Notes: generated from the letters alone by a model not told the origin. DNA of 64,000 nt from Marinirhabdus sp050859505 (GCF_050859505.1 NZ_CP193934.1:2604001-2668000); one strand, 5' to 3'; counted from the first letter of the stretch, positions 1-8,464 are shown. A program made the numbers and translations.

Positions 1-441
1 GAGACTGAAATTCCTGGTGCACAAGTAGAACGTGTAGATGATGGTATTGTAGTAACTTTTGATGAGAATTCTGGAGTGTATTTTGACACTAACAAATACA
101 ACATCAATGCGAAATCTATGGTGACATTAGATAAACTAACAGGTGTATTACGCGAGTATCCTGATACGAATGTATTAGTAGTAGGACATACGGACAATAC
201 GGGCGCAGACGCTTATAATATGACTTTGTCTAAGCAACGTGCAGAATCTGTAACAACGTATTTTACTACAACTAAAAGTTTAGGAGCTGGTCGTTTTACA
301 ACCAACTGGTATGGTGAGCAAAGCCCTGTGGCAGACAATAATACTGCCGAAGGTCGTGCACAAAACAGACGTGTAAACGTTGTTATTGTACCTAATGATA
401 AAATGAAAAATGACGCCGAAAACGAAGCGAATAAAGGATAA
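1..441 (+). CDS. OmpA-family protein, C-terminal fragment (cut by window edge)
   Basis: The frame is open from base 1, so the true start lies outside the window. The visible 146 residues are an OmpA/MotB C-terminal peptidoglycan-binding domain: YFDTNKYNIN at the start, the GHTDNTG signature, the SKQRAESV helix and the terminal NRRV motif. Proteins of this family sit in the outer membrane or periplasm and bind diaminopimelate peptidoglycan through this domain. The Lys/Asn/Glu-rich tail after the domain (KMKNDAENEANKG) is not part of the fold. What precedes the domain cannot be seen. A strong terminator follows 30 bases after the stop, so it ends its own transcript. Confidence 0.9.
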   Translation, partial: ETEIPGAQVERVDDGIVVTFDENSGVYFDTNKYNINAKSMVTLDKLTGVLREYPDTNVLVVGHTDNTGADAYNMTLSKQRAESVTTYFTTTKSLGAGRFTTNWYGEQSPVADNNTAEGRAQNRRVNVVIVPNDKMKNDAENEANKG

Positions 442-471
442 TCACCTTTGCTTTTTCAGAAATTTTAAAAT

Positions 472-501
472 CCTGTGCTTATTTGAGTACAGGGTTTTTT
501 T
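472..501 (+). terminator. Rho-independent terminator after the OmpA-family gene
   Basis: An 8-bp stem (CCTGTGCT with AGTACAGG, one G-T pair) closes a 6-base loop and is followed by seven T residues. It separates the OmpA-family gene from the biosynthetic cluster. Confidence 0.8.
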
Positions 502-530
502 ATGTTGAAAACTATCCCGTACTTTAATAT

Positions 531-1646
531 ATGCAACAAAACACAACATTCGACATCCTAATTATAGGCGGTGGCCTTGGGGGTTTAATTGCAGCTATTG
601 TATTAGGGAAAAAATATAAAGTTTTACTACTGGAAAAAGATGCCTACCCAAGACATAGGGTTTGTGGCGAATATATTTCTAACGAAGTATTGCCGTATCT
701 ACAATCCATTGGCATAGATCCTATTGCCCAAGGAGCCAAAAAAATTGACCGTTTTGAAATTTCAACACACCAGGGTAAATTAATTAAAACCGCATTGCCC
801 TTAGGTGGTTTTGGCATGAGTCGCTACGAATTGGATAACCTGCTATACAAAAAAGCAGCTGAATTTGCTGAAATAGTCATTGAAACCTGCACACAAGTTG
901 ATTTTAAAGACAATTCCTTTGCAATTACCACCAAAGAAAATTTACACTATAAAGCCACGTATGTAATTGGTGCTTTTGGGAAACGTTCCAATGTAGATAA
1001 GTATCTGCATCGAAATTTTATTCAGAAAAAATCTCCGTGGCTCGCAGTTAAAGCGCATTATGAGCATCCTTTTGAAGATGATGTGGTGGCGCTCCACAAT
1101 TTTAAAGGAGGCTATTGTGGTTTGTCGAAAATTGAAAATAACGCTGTAAATGCGTGTTATCTTACCACCTACCATTCGTTTAAGAAAGTAAAAAGTATAG
1201 CTGAATTTCAGCAAAAGGTACTAAGCGCTAATCCCTTTTTAGCTAAGTTCTTTCAGAATGCGAATCCGTTATTTGAAGAACCTTTGACGATAAGTCAGAT
1301 TTCCTTCGAAGACAAACAACCGGTAGAAAACCATATTTTTATGATCGGGGATGCTGCGGGACTTATTCACCCGCTGTGTGGTAATGGTATGGCAATGGCT
1401 ATTCATAGTGGCAAATTGCTCTCTGAAATATTTTTACAAAATGATTTTAATAACAGGACTATACTTGAAGAAAAATATACAAAAATCTGGTCAGAAACCT
1501 TTTTAAAAAGATTACATACAGGTCGCAGGGTTCAAGGTTTATTATTACAACCCTCATTAACAAAAGCATTCTTCAATATTTCAAAAATGGTACCTTCCCT
1601 ACTACCAAAAATTATAGCCAAAACGCATGGAGACATTGTTATATGA
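531..1646 (+). CDS. FAD-dependent oxidoreductase (geranylgeranyl-reductase/halogenase-like superfamily)
   Basis: This 371-residue flavoprotein opens with a Rossmann dinucleotide-binding motif (GGGLGG, residues 13-18) and an acidic residue ending the second strand (LLEKD). It has the RVCGEYIS segment typical of the geranylgeranyl reductase and tryptophan-halogenase-like group, and the second FAD motif GDAAGLIHPLCGNGM near residue 275. No halogenase WxWxIP motif is visible, so a reductase or hydroxylase role is more likely. Its stop overlaps the start of the methyltransferase (ATGA), and the polyketide genes follow. It is therefore probably a tailoring enzyme that acts on the type III polyketide product. 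The substrate cannot be told from sequence. Confidence 0.8.
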   Translation: MQQNTTFDILIIGGGLGGLIAAIVLGKKYKVLLLEKDAYPRHRVCGEYISNEVLPYLQSIGIDPIAQGAKKIDRFEISTHQGKLIKTALPLGGFGMSRYELDNLLYKKAAEFAEIVIETCTQVDFKDNSFAITTKENLHYKATYVIGAFGKRSNVDKYLHRNFIQKKSPWLAVKAHYEHPFEDDVVALHNFKGGYCGLSKIENNAVNACYLTTYHSFKKVKSIAEFQQKVLSANPFLAKFFQNANPLFEEPLTISQISFEDKQPVENHIFMIGDAAGLIHPLCGNGMAMAIHSGKLLSEIFLQNDFNNRTILEEKYTKIWSETFLKRLHTGRRVQGLLLQPSLTKAFFNISKMVPSLLPKIIAKTHGDIVI

Positions 1647-2368
1647 TTAGTTATTCCACTAAAAGCCGTTCCAAACAAGAAGAAATTTTAGATAATTTCG
1701 AGTTGCATGGTCCAGAAATGGAAATAATGCTCAATGATCTTAAAACAGTTAATAAAATACTGGGTGGGCAGCAGGTTACATTGAAAGGGATTAAAAATTT
1801 ACTACAATTCATTTCAAAAAAAGAATGTATAACTATAGTAGATATTGGTTGTGGTGATGGAGAAATGCTTCGGAAGGTTGCCCAATTCGGAGAAGCGAAT
1901 ATGTATAAATTCAACCTCATTGGAATAGATGGCAATGAGCACATTATTAAAATCGCTAAGGCTAAATCAAAAGCATATCCCAACATTTCATTTCATGTAA
2001 AAGATATTTTTTCTGAAGGCCCCATTCTTGCCGAATATGATATTGTATTGTGTACCTTATTTCTGCATCATTTTAAAAATGAAGGGATTATAGCTATTCT
2101 TAACAAACTTTCAGCAGAAGCAAACGTTGGAGTAGTGGTAAACGACTTGCATAGAAGCCGCATTGCCTTTTGGTTGTTTCGGCTTTTCAGTAGTATCTTT
2201 ATAAACAGTAAGATTGCCAGACACGACGGCCTTGTTTCCGTAGCACGCGGATTTAAACATAGAGAGTTAATGAGTCTAGCAGCCCAATTACCTGAAAAAT
2301 TTTCAACCATACAATGGAATTGGGCATTTAGATGGCAATGGATTATAAAAAATACTAGGCACGATTGA
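1643..2368 (+). CDS. Class I SAM-dependent methyltransferase
   Basis: The 241-residue protein has a Rossmann methyltransferase core. SAM-binding motif I is VDIGCGDGE (residues 66-74), followed by an acidic residue in LIGIDGN and a motif-IV-like stretch YDIVLCTLFLHHF. The LFLHH pattern is common in small-molecule O-/C-methyltransferases of the UbiE/Methyltransf_25 type. Its start overlaps the stop of the FAD oxidoreductase by four bases, which implies translational coupling. Within this cluster it most plausibly methylates the polyketide-derived ring; that is inferred from position only. Confidence 0.8.
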   Translation: MISYSTKSRSKQEEILDNFELHGPEMEIMLNDLKTVNKILGGQQVTLKGIKNLLQFISKKECITIVDIGCGDGEMLRKVAQFGEANMYKFNLIGIDGNEHIIKIAKAKSKAYPNISFHVKDIFSEGPILAEYDIVLCTLFLHHFKNEGIIAILNKLSAEANVGVVVNDLHRSRIAFWLFRLFSSIFINSKIARHDGLVSVARGFKHRELMSLAAQLPEKFSTIQWNWAFRWQWIIKNTRHD

Positions 2369-2530
2369 GAAATGTCCAATTTTTAAGTAATATACGTTGC
2401 TTTGTAATGTAATAATTGTAATTATAGCAACCATTACAGCAATACTAATCATAGTATTAAAAGAATAGAAATCATAGAAACACCTGTAACAATTACCTCC
2501 GTAGCAAAGCAGTTACCTCAATATACCAGA

Positions 2531-3532
2531 GTGACGAGCGAAATTCTACCTTTTGTAAAAACTTGGATGGAAGGACAAGACAGCCGCTTTAAACGAAAAG
2601 TTATAAAATTATTTGAAGGAGCAGGGGTAGACCGCCGGTATTCTATCATGGATGCGCACGAAGTATTTCTTAGTTCTTCTTTTGAAGAACGTAATGATAT
2701 ATATGTTCGGGAAGTGAAAAAACTGGGAAGAGAATCACTTCAAAAAGCATTGGATAAAGCAAATTGGAAGCCTACCGATATCGATTTTATAATTACGGTA
2801 AGTTGCACGGGGATTATGATTCCTTCCATAGATGCCTATCTTATAAACGATTTAAAAATGCGTCAGGATATAGTGCGATTGCCTGTAACCGAAATGGGCT
2901 GTGCCGCTGGCGTAAGCGGAATTATCTATGCCAAGAACTTTTTAAAAGCCAATCCAGGCAAACGAGCTGCCGTGATTGCTTTGGAATCTCCAACGGCTAC
3001 GTTTCAATTAGACGATTATTCTATGGTGAATATTGTGAGTGCTGCTATTTTTGGAGATGGCGCGGCCTGTGTGTTGTTATCTTCGGAAGCAGATGCTACG
3101 GGGCCTAAAATTTTAGATGAAGCTATGTACCATTTTTATGATGCGACTTCCATGATGGGGTTTAAGTTAGTAAACACAGGCCTGCAAATGATTTTAGACA
3201 AAGAAGTGCCACAGAAAATTGCCGATCATTTTCCAGCCATCGTTCATCCTTTTTTAGAGCGAAACGGCAAAACCATTGAAGATATAGATCACCTTATTTT
3301 TCATCCTGGTGGGAAAAAAATTGTGCAAACCGTGGAAGAACTCTTCGGAAGTTTGGGCAAGAATATAGACGATACCAAAGAAACACTCCGTCTCTACGGA
3401 AATATGAGCAGTGCGACAGTTTTGTACGTTTTAGAACGCTTTATGGACAGGAAACCGAAAAAAGGCGAACTTGGCTTAATGTTGAGTTTTGGACCAGGGT
3501 TTTCGGCACAACGAATTTTATTGGAATTTTAA
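2531..3532 (+). CDS. Type III polyketide synthase (chalcone/stilbene synthase family)
   Basis: A homodimeric ketosynthase that would condense malonyl units on an acyl-CoA or acyl-ACP starter and cyclise the product. The Cys-His-Asn triad is visible: Cys124 in EMGCAAG, His258 in LIFHPGG and Asn291 in YGNMSSA. The C-terminal GFGPG-type loop reads SFGPGFSAQRILLEF. The coordinates start at GTG 2531, but family-like sequence (VAKQLPQYTR) continues upstream in the same frame as far as about 2471. There is no in-frame ATG, GTG or TTG between the stop at 2405 and that point. The true start is probably non-canonical (ATT 2456 or ATC 2471 are candidates). The SDR begins 2 bases after the stop. Confidence 0.92.
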   Translation: MTSEILPFVKTWMEGQDSRFKRKVIKLFEGAGVDRRYSIMDAHEVFLSSSFEERNDIYVREVKKLGRESLQKALDKANWKPTDIDFIITVSCTGIMIPSIDAYLINDLKMRQDIVRLPVTEMGCAAGVSGIIYAKNFLKANPGKRAAVIALESPTATFQLDDYSMVNIVSAAIFGDGAACVLLSSEADATGPKILDEAMYHFYDATSMMGFKLVNTGLQMILDKEVPQKIADHFPAIVHPFLERNGKTIEDIDHLIFHPGGKKIVQTVEELFGSLGKNIDDTKETLRLYGNMSSATVLYVLERFMDRKPKKGELGLMLSFGPGFSAQRILLEF

Positions 3533-3534
3533 GT

Positions 3535-4311
3535 ATGACGAAAATTGAAACAACACCTAAAACAGCGCTCATTCTAGGCGGCAGCAGTGGCTTAGGCTTG
3601 GCTACGGCTCATAAGTTGGCTTCGGCTGGATATGCTATTGTACTTGTTCACCGAGATAGAAAAAGTAACATTCCTAATCTTGAAGCTGAAGTTGCTAAAA
3701 TGGAATCGTTTGGAGTTTCGGTAACAACTTATAATAAAGATGCGCTGAAGGAAGAAACAATGCAGGAAGTGTTGGCTGAAATTGAGGCAAAGAGCATTTC
3801 AGTTTTAATCCATAGTATCGCCAAAGGAAGTTTAAAAGCATTATCTGGAACTGAAGAAGTGCTCTCTAAAATCGATATAGACATCACGCTACACGCCATG
3901 GGAACCAGTTGGTGGCAATGGACTGCAGCCCTGTTGCAGCAGGATAAATTTTGTAAAAACGTTAGAAACATAGCCTTTACCAGTGAAGGAAACACCAAGG
4001 TTTGGCCTGGATATGGCGCAGTTTCCGCCGCAAAAGCCACTTTGGAAGCGCTTATGAGACAAATGGCAATTGAGTTGGCTCCTCACGGAATTACAACCAA
4101 TTGCATCCAGGCAGGAACCACCGAAACACCGTCCTTTAAAATGATTCCCGGAAGTGATAAACTAGCCGAAATGGCAAAAAGAAGAAATCCGTTTGGCAGA
4201 TTAACAACTCCTGAAGATGTAGCGAATGCCGTATGGCTTCTTTGCCAGGAAGAAGGAAAATGGATTAACGGCGTGGTGTTGCGGGTTGATGGTGGAGAAG
4301 GCCTTAGGTGA
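3535..4311 (+). CDS. SDR oxidoreductase, enoyl-reductase (FabI)-like
   Basis: A 258-residue short-chain dehydrogenase/reductase. The nucleotide-binding turn is GGSSGLG (residues 15-21). The catalytic Tyr160 and Lys167 are separated by six residues (YGAVSAAK), the spacing of FabI/FabL enoyl-ACP reductases rather than the YxxxK of ordinary ketoreductases. The following helix (ATLEALMRQMAIEL) and the NCIQAGTTET segment also fit FabI-like enzymes. HRDR after the second strand suggests NADPH preference. With the neighbouring dehydratase, ketosynthase and ACP it could complete a dedicated fatty-acid-like reduction cycle. It starts 2 bases after the polyketide synthase stop. Confidence 0.8.
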   Translation: MTKIETTPKTALILGGSSGLGLATAHKLASAGYAIVLVHRDRKSNIPNLEAEVAKMESFGVSVTTYNKDALKEETMQEVLAEIEAKSISVLIHSIAKGSLKALSGTEEVLSKIDIDITLHAMGTSWWQWTAALLQQDKFCKNVRNIAFTSEGNTKVWPGYGAVSAAKATLEALMRQMAIELAPHGITTNCIQAGTTETPSFKMIPGSDKLAEMAKRRNPFGRLTTPEDVANAVWLLCQEEGKWINGVVLRVDGGEGLR

Positions 4312-4450
4312 TTTTAAAGGTACGATTGACTATGGACGATTTTAGATTTATTGATATGTCCTATCGAGGATAAAATATAATTTTGACCGAAGGTATCGAT
4401 GCGCAGCATACCGAGAGGTTGATTAAAATGCTTGAGGTTAAACTTAGGTC

Positions 4451-4464
4451 TCGACTGCGCTCGA
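4451..4464. repeat. Short palindrome TCGACTGCGCTCGA
   Basis: A 14-bp imperfect palindrome with 4-bp arms (TCGA) around CTGCGC, in the gap between the SDR and dehydratase genes. Motifs of this form are frequent dispersed intergenic repeats in flavobacterial genomes. No function is claimed. Confidence 0.4.
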
Positions 4465-4476
4465 CCAGACAACGTT

Positions 4477-4926
4477 ATGAATTTGAAAACTATCCTAAAC
4501 AAACTCCCCTACACAAAACCATTTCTTTTTGTAGACGATTTGGTTTCAATAACCGAAGCTAGGGCAGAGGGAACCTATACCTTTAAGGAAAATGAATATT
4601 TTTATAAAGGCCATTTTAAGGAGAATCCTGTGACGCCCGGTGTTATTTTGGTTGAGTGTATGGCGCAAATAGGTTTGGTGTGCCTTGGCATATTTCTGCT
4701 GAAAGATTCAGAAACAAAAAACATACAAATAGCCTTGAGCAGTCACCAAGTAGATTTTTACAAACCTGTGTTCCCAAAGGAGACGGTAACCGTAATTTCA
4801 GAAAAAGAATATTTTAGATTTCATAAATTGAAATGCAACGTAAAAATGCTGAATAAAGCAGGAGAAGTAGTGGCGAAAGGGACGATTAGCGGGATGATGA
4901 AGTTGTCAGTAGTCAGTAGTCAGTAG
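4477..4926 (+). CDS. FabZ/FabA-like beta-hydroxyacyl-ACP dehydratase (hotdog fold)
   Basis: The 149-residue protein is a single hotdog domain. The FabZ active-site block is YKGHFKENPVTPGVILVE with His46 and Glu60, followed by CMAQIG on the central helix. It would dehydrate beta-hydroxyacyl-ACP intermediates made by the neighbouring ketosynthase. ATG 4477 is chosen because the residues before it have low complexity and the usual FabZ N-terminus (ILNKLPYTKPFLFVDDL) starts here. The last residues (VVSSQ) and the stop are encoded by a heptanucleotide tandem repeat, so the C-terminal tail is not ancestral. Confidence 0.85.
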   Translation: MNLKTILNKLPYTKPFLFVDDLVSITEARAEGTYTFKENEYFYKGHFKENPVTPGVILVECMAQIGLVCLGIFLLKDSETKNIQIALSSHQVDFYKPVFPKETVTVISEKEYFRFHKLKCNVKMLNKAGEVVAKGTISGMMKLSVVSSQ

Positions 4927-4953
4927 TCAGTAGTCAGTAGTCAGTAGTCAGTG
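4905..4953. repeat. Tandem heptanucleotide repeat GTCAGTA x7
   Basis: Seven consecutive 7-bp units GTCAGTA (the last ends in G) overlap the 3' end of the dehydratase gene. The dehydratase stop TAG (4924-4926) arises inside the third unit, so any array of three or more units gives the same tail. Copy number would change only the distance to the ketosynthase. It is a simple-sequence repeat able to slip during replication. Confidence 0.95.
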
Positions 4954-5064
4954 AAAAATAGTAAACGAAAACTAAAGTACAAACCAATTAAATAACATTT
5001 TTACTAATTAACTATCAAACAACGTGTCGTCATAACAGGATTAGGAATTGCCGCTCCAAACGGG

Positions 5065-6285
5065 GTGGGCATTCCTGCGTTTACGGAAGCCTTAAAAAAC
5101 GGTACTTCGGGTATTCAGCATTTTCCAGAATTAGAGGATTTAAAGTTTTCCTGCCAAGTGGGCGGTGTGCCTATTATTTCAGAAGAAAAGAAACGCGAGT
5201 ATTTCACAGAACTTCAGCTCCGGAACTTCAACAGCAGTGGAATTCTTTATGGAGTCATAGCAGGAATGGATGCCATCCGGGATGCAAAAGTTGAAATTTC
5301 TGAAACAGAACCCAATTGGGATTTAGGAATAGTGTTTGGCACCGGAACGAGCGGCGTGGATAAATTTCGGGAAGCGATTTATAAAGTAGATGAGCAAAAT
5401 GTGAGACGTTTGGGAAGCACTACGGTGGTGCAGACTATGGCGAGCGGTATTAGTGCGTATTTAGGAGGAATGACGGGCGCGGCAAATGTTGTTACTACCA
5501 ATTCATCGGCTTGTGCGACAGGAACCGAAGCTATTTTAATGGGTTATGAGCGCATCGCATCAGGGAAAGCTACCCAAATGCTCTGCGGAAGCACCAGCGA
5601 TCACGGTCCGTACTTATGGGGTGGCTTTGATGCTATGAAAGTGATTACGTATAAACATAACGATGAACCCGAGAAAGCATCGCGACCTATGAGCGCTACC
5701 GCCAGCGGATTTGTACCAGGAAGTGGGGCAGGAGCCTTGTTGTTAGAATCGTTAGAAAGCGCACAAAAACGGGGTGCGACGATATATGCTGAAATCTTAG
5801 GAGGTCACGTAAACAGTGGCGGTCAGCGAGCTGGTGGCAGTATGACGGCTCCTAATAGCGAAGCGGTGCAACGTTGTATTAAAAATGCGATGTTAGACGC
5901 AGGAATTATTGCTGATGAAATAGATTACATAAACGGGCATTTAACCGCAACGATTAAAGATCCAGATGAAATTCAAAATTGGTGTGCAGCCTTACACAGA
6001 AAAGGGAATGATTTTCCCTATATCAATTCTTTAAAAGGAATGGTAGGGCATTGTTTAGCGGCTAGCGGTAGTATGGAAGTAGTTTCAACAATACTTCAGA
6101 TGAAAGAAGGTTTTGTATTTCCAAATGTGAATTGTGAAGATGTACATCCCGAAATTTCCAGTTTGGTGGCTTCGGAAAAGATGCCGCAACAGAAAATTTC
6201 AGCAAACATCACAACTGCAATAAAAGCGAGTTTCGGTTTTGGGGATGTAAATGCGTGTATGGTTTTTAGAAAATACACTGGTTGA
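5065..6285 (+). CDS. Beta-ketoacyl-ACP synthase (KAS II/FabF-like)
   Basis: A thiolase-fold condensing enzyme with a Cys-His-His active site: Cys150 in NSSACATGTE, a first His in INGHLTATIKDPDE (an unusual form of the NAHGTST block) and a second His in GMVGHCLAASG. The coordinates start at GTG 5065, but the conserved first strand KQRVVITGLGIAAPNG is encoded upstream in frame from about 5014. No ATG, GTG or TTG exists between the stop at 5005 and that point. A non-canonical start such as ATC 5014 (giving xKQRVVITG) is the likely solution. It belongs with the dehydratase and ACP and may build the acyl chain used by the type III polyketide synthase. Confidence 0.88.
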   Translation: MGIPAFTEALKNGTSGIQHFPELEDLKFSCQVGGVPIISEEKKREYFTELQLRNFNSSGILYGVIAGMDAIRDAKVEISETEPNWDLGIVFGTGTSGVDKFREAIYKVDEQNVRRLGSTTVVQTMASGISAYLGGMTGAANVVTTNSSACATGTEAILMGYERIASGKATQMLCGSTSDHGPYLWGGFDAMKVITYKHNDEPEKASRPMSATASGFVPGSGAGALLLESLESAQKRGATIYAEILGGHVNSGGQRAGGSMTAPNSEAVQRCIKNAMLDAGIIADEIDYINGHLTATIKDPDEIQNWCAALHRKGNDFPYINSLKGMVGHCLAASGSMEVVSTILQMKEGFVFPNVNCEDVHPEISSLVASEKMPQQKISANITTAIKASFGFGDVNACMVFRKYTG

Positions 6286-6418
6286 AAAGGACGGTTGGAA
6301 CCAAGACCGTTTGCGCTGCTCTCTGCACGATTCACGATAAAAAGTGTATAGTTTTGCTATAGCCTTATTTCAAAACTATCCAAATTGTCGTGGTTCAAAT
6401 GGTCGTGGGTCAAAACGT

Positions 6419-6435
6419 TCCCGATTAATTCGGGA
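6419..6435. repeat. Short inverted repeat TCCCGA-N5-TCGGGA
   Basis: Six-bp perfect arms around TTAAT in the spacer between ketosynthase and ACP. It looks like a dispersed flavobacterial intergenic palindrome. There is no T-tract, so it is not a terminator. Confidence 0.4.
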
Positions 6436-6529
6436 CAGGCTCTGGCTCCAAACGTCCTTTTTGAAAACGACTTTGTAGTAACCAGAAGTCAATTGAATTA
6501 CCTTATTTTTGTCCTTCAAGAAAAAAAAT

Positions 6530-6775
6530 ATGACTACCGAAGAAATCTACGTAAAAATCCTACCTATCGTAAAAAATTACCTTCCAGAAGACGTTAACGG
6601 CGACGAGATAAACCCAGATAGCGACCTTACGGGAGAACTTAATATTAATTCGGCTCACCTGGTTGATATTGTGTTGGATGTGGAGGACGAATTCAATATA
6701 GAATTTGCCAATGAGGATATGGAAACTCTACGTACGTTGAATGATGCTATTGCCATCATCCATAAAAAGCTCTAA
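6530..6775 (+). CDS. Acyl carrier protein, cluster-specific
   Basis: The 81-residue acidic helical protein has the phosphopantetheine attachment site at Ser41 in the context NINSAHLVDIVLDVED. The usual Asp-Ser-Leu is Asn-Ser-Ala here, so it is divergent from housekeeping AcpP. ATG 6530 is used because the preceding in-frame residues (SFKKKN) are poorly ACP-like. It would carry intermediates for the cluster's ketosynthase, dehydratase and enoyl reductase. Its TAA overlaps the ATG of the downstream rRNA methyltransferase by one base (TAATG). Confidence 0.88.
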   Translation: MTTEEIYVKILPIVKNYLPEDVNGDEINPDSDLTGELNINSAHLVDIVLDVEDEFNIEFANEDMETLRTLNDAIAIIHKKL

Positions 6776-7995
6776 TGTTCACAACTACTTTCCCCAAAAT
6801 AATACCCCAAGTTCTAGCTGTAAAACTTACCGTAAAAGGAGAACGCTCTGTACGTAGTGGTCATCCTTGGATTTTTTCTGAAAGTGTCGAGAAAATCAAC
6901 AAAGAAGGAACAGCAGGCGATATTGCCATCATATTTAGTCACAATAAAAACAAAGCAATAGGAGTAGGGTTGTACGATCCAGACTCTCCCATTGTTATTA
7001 AAATGCTACATCACGAAGGTGGTGCCAAGCTGGATGAGGTCTTTTTTAAAGAAAAGATTCAGCGTGCGTATGCGCTTCGATTAGGCCTATTAGAAACCGA
7101 TACCAACAGTTATCGGTTACTCTTTGGCGAAAACGACGGCTTCCCCGGTTTGATAGCAGATGTTTACGCGAATGTGTTGGTGGTAAAGCTATATTCAGCT
7201 ATTTGGTTGCCATATTTAGAGACTATTTTAAAACTTCTGATAGCGATTTCAACTACTGAAACTGCTGTGTTACGATTAAGCCGAACCCTTCAGCAAAAAG
7301 AGAAGTTTCCTTTTATCGAAGGAACTATACTCTACGGGGAATTACCAGATGAAACCATTTTATTTAAGGAGCACGGAGTCAACTTTTCAGCAAATGTGAT
7401 AAAAGGCCATAAAACCGGCTATTTCTTAGACCATCGCGACAACCGAAGACGGGTAGGGGAATTGAGTAAAGGAAAAACGGTTTTGGATGTTTTTAGTTAC
7501 GCAGGCGGATTTTCGGTACACGCACTCGCTAATAATGCCAAGGAAGTTACAAGTCTGGACATAAGCGAGCAAGCTTTGGAACTGGCGAAGGCAAATGGAA
7601 CCCTAAACAAATCCAATGGCGTTCACATTACGCTGGCAGGAGATGCATTTGAAGTAATGAAACAACTCATCAACGACCAAAAAAGATATGATGTGGTGGT
7701 AATAGATCCGCCAAGTTTTGCCAAACGACAGAAGGAAATTACAGTCGCCAAAAAGAAATATGCGCAGTTAGCCCAGTTAGGAGAAAAATTAACGGCTAGA
7801 GGAGGCCTGCTAGTATTGGCTTCGTGTAGTTCACGAATTTCAGCGGAAGACTTTTTTCAGATTAATAAAGAAACACTTCAAATGCAACCACGCACATTTT
7901 CGTTACAATTAAAAACAAGTCACGATACAGATCATCCTGTTTCGTTTCCTGAAGGTGCGTACTTAAAATGTGGGTATTATAGATTTCAAGAATAG
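6775..7995 (+). CDS. rlmI: Class I SAM-dependent rRNA methyltransferase, RlmI-like
   Basis: The 406-residue protein has an N-terminal PUA-like RNA-binding domain (VRSGHPWIFS, residues ~24-34), a middle EEHEA-type domain and a C-terminal Rossmann methyltransferase with VLDVFSYAGGFS (motif I). The DPPSFAK motif is typical of the YccW/RlmI group, and a Cys occurs in LASCSSRIS. The E. coli homologue makes m5C1962 in 23S rRNA. It overlaps the ACP stop by one base and so is co-transcribed with the cluster, but it is more likely a housekeeping neighbour than a biosynthetic enzyme. Confidence 0.85.
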   Translation: MFTTTFPKIIPQVLAVKLTVKGERSVRSGHPWIFSESVEKINKEGTAGDIAIIFSHNKNKAIGVGLYDPDSPIVIKMLHHEGGAKLDEVFFKEKIQRAYALRLGLLETDTNSYRLLFGENDGFPGLIADVYANVLVVKLYSAIWLPYLETILKLLIAISTTETAVLRLSRTLQQKEKFPFIEGTILYGELPDETILFKEHGVNFSANVIKGHKTGYFLDHRDNRRRVGELSKGKTVLDVFSYAGGFSVHALANNAKEVTSLDISEQALELAKANGTLNKSNGVHITLAGDAFEVMKQLINDQKRYDVVVIDPPSFAKRQKEITVAKKKYAQLAQLGEKLTARGGLLVLASCSSRISAEDFFQINKETLQMQPRTFSLQLKTSHDTDHPVSFPEGAYLKCGYYRFQE

Positions 7996-8084
7996 CCGTT
8001 ACAATTGCCTTAACATTTGTTGTTAAACAGTGCTAAACATCTTGATTTACTAGGCTTGGCTTCTTATCTTAAAAATAAAAAGTT

Positions 8085-8447
8085 ATGAAAAAGTTACTAG
8101 TATTACTCGTATTATTTATTTCGTTTTCTTCAATGGCTCAAGATACAAGCCTACAGGTTGGAAGTGAAGCCCTACAAGAAAAAGCGAAAATTATAACCGA
8201 TAAATATGTGGATGTGCTTGGCCTTAGAGCAAAGCAAGAATTGCTTTTTAGAAAAAAGGTGGAAGAGTTTTTGATTCGGGAAGAAAAAATAAAAGCCAAT
8301 AGCGAAGGAGAAGATATGCTCAACAAAATGGTAGCATTAAAACAAAATGAAACTGCCGAAATGGGAGATATTCTTACCCGTATTCAATTAGAAAAGTATA
8401 AAGAAGTACGACCGGAAATTCAGCCTTTAGCGCGCGTAAAGCAATAA
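8085..8447 (+). CDS. Small exported helical protein, function unknown
   Basis: A 120-residue protein with a clear Sec signal peptide (MKKLLVLLVLFISFSSMAQ, cleavage after AQ). The mature part is helical and rich in Lys and Glu, with no Cys and no recognised motif. It resembles small periplasmic hypothetical proteins seen in flavobacteria. It stands alone, with about 90 bases of upstream sequence that could hold its promoter (TATCTTAA near 8063, close to the TAnnTTTG -7 element). A bidirectional terminator follows. Confidence 0.7.
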   Translation: MKKLLVLLVLFISFSSMAQDTSLQVGSEALQEKAKIITDKYVDVLGLRAKQELLFRKKVEEFLIREEKIKANSEGEDMLNKMVALKQNETAEMGDILTRIQLEKYKEVRPEIQPLARVKQ

Positions 8448-8464
8448 AATAAAACATTTACGAC

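Noticed and set aside
2764..3108. Alternative reading frame inside the type III PKS gene
   Set aside because: It is fully inside the well-supported polyketide synthase and shows Cys/Arg-rich non-protein-like composition.
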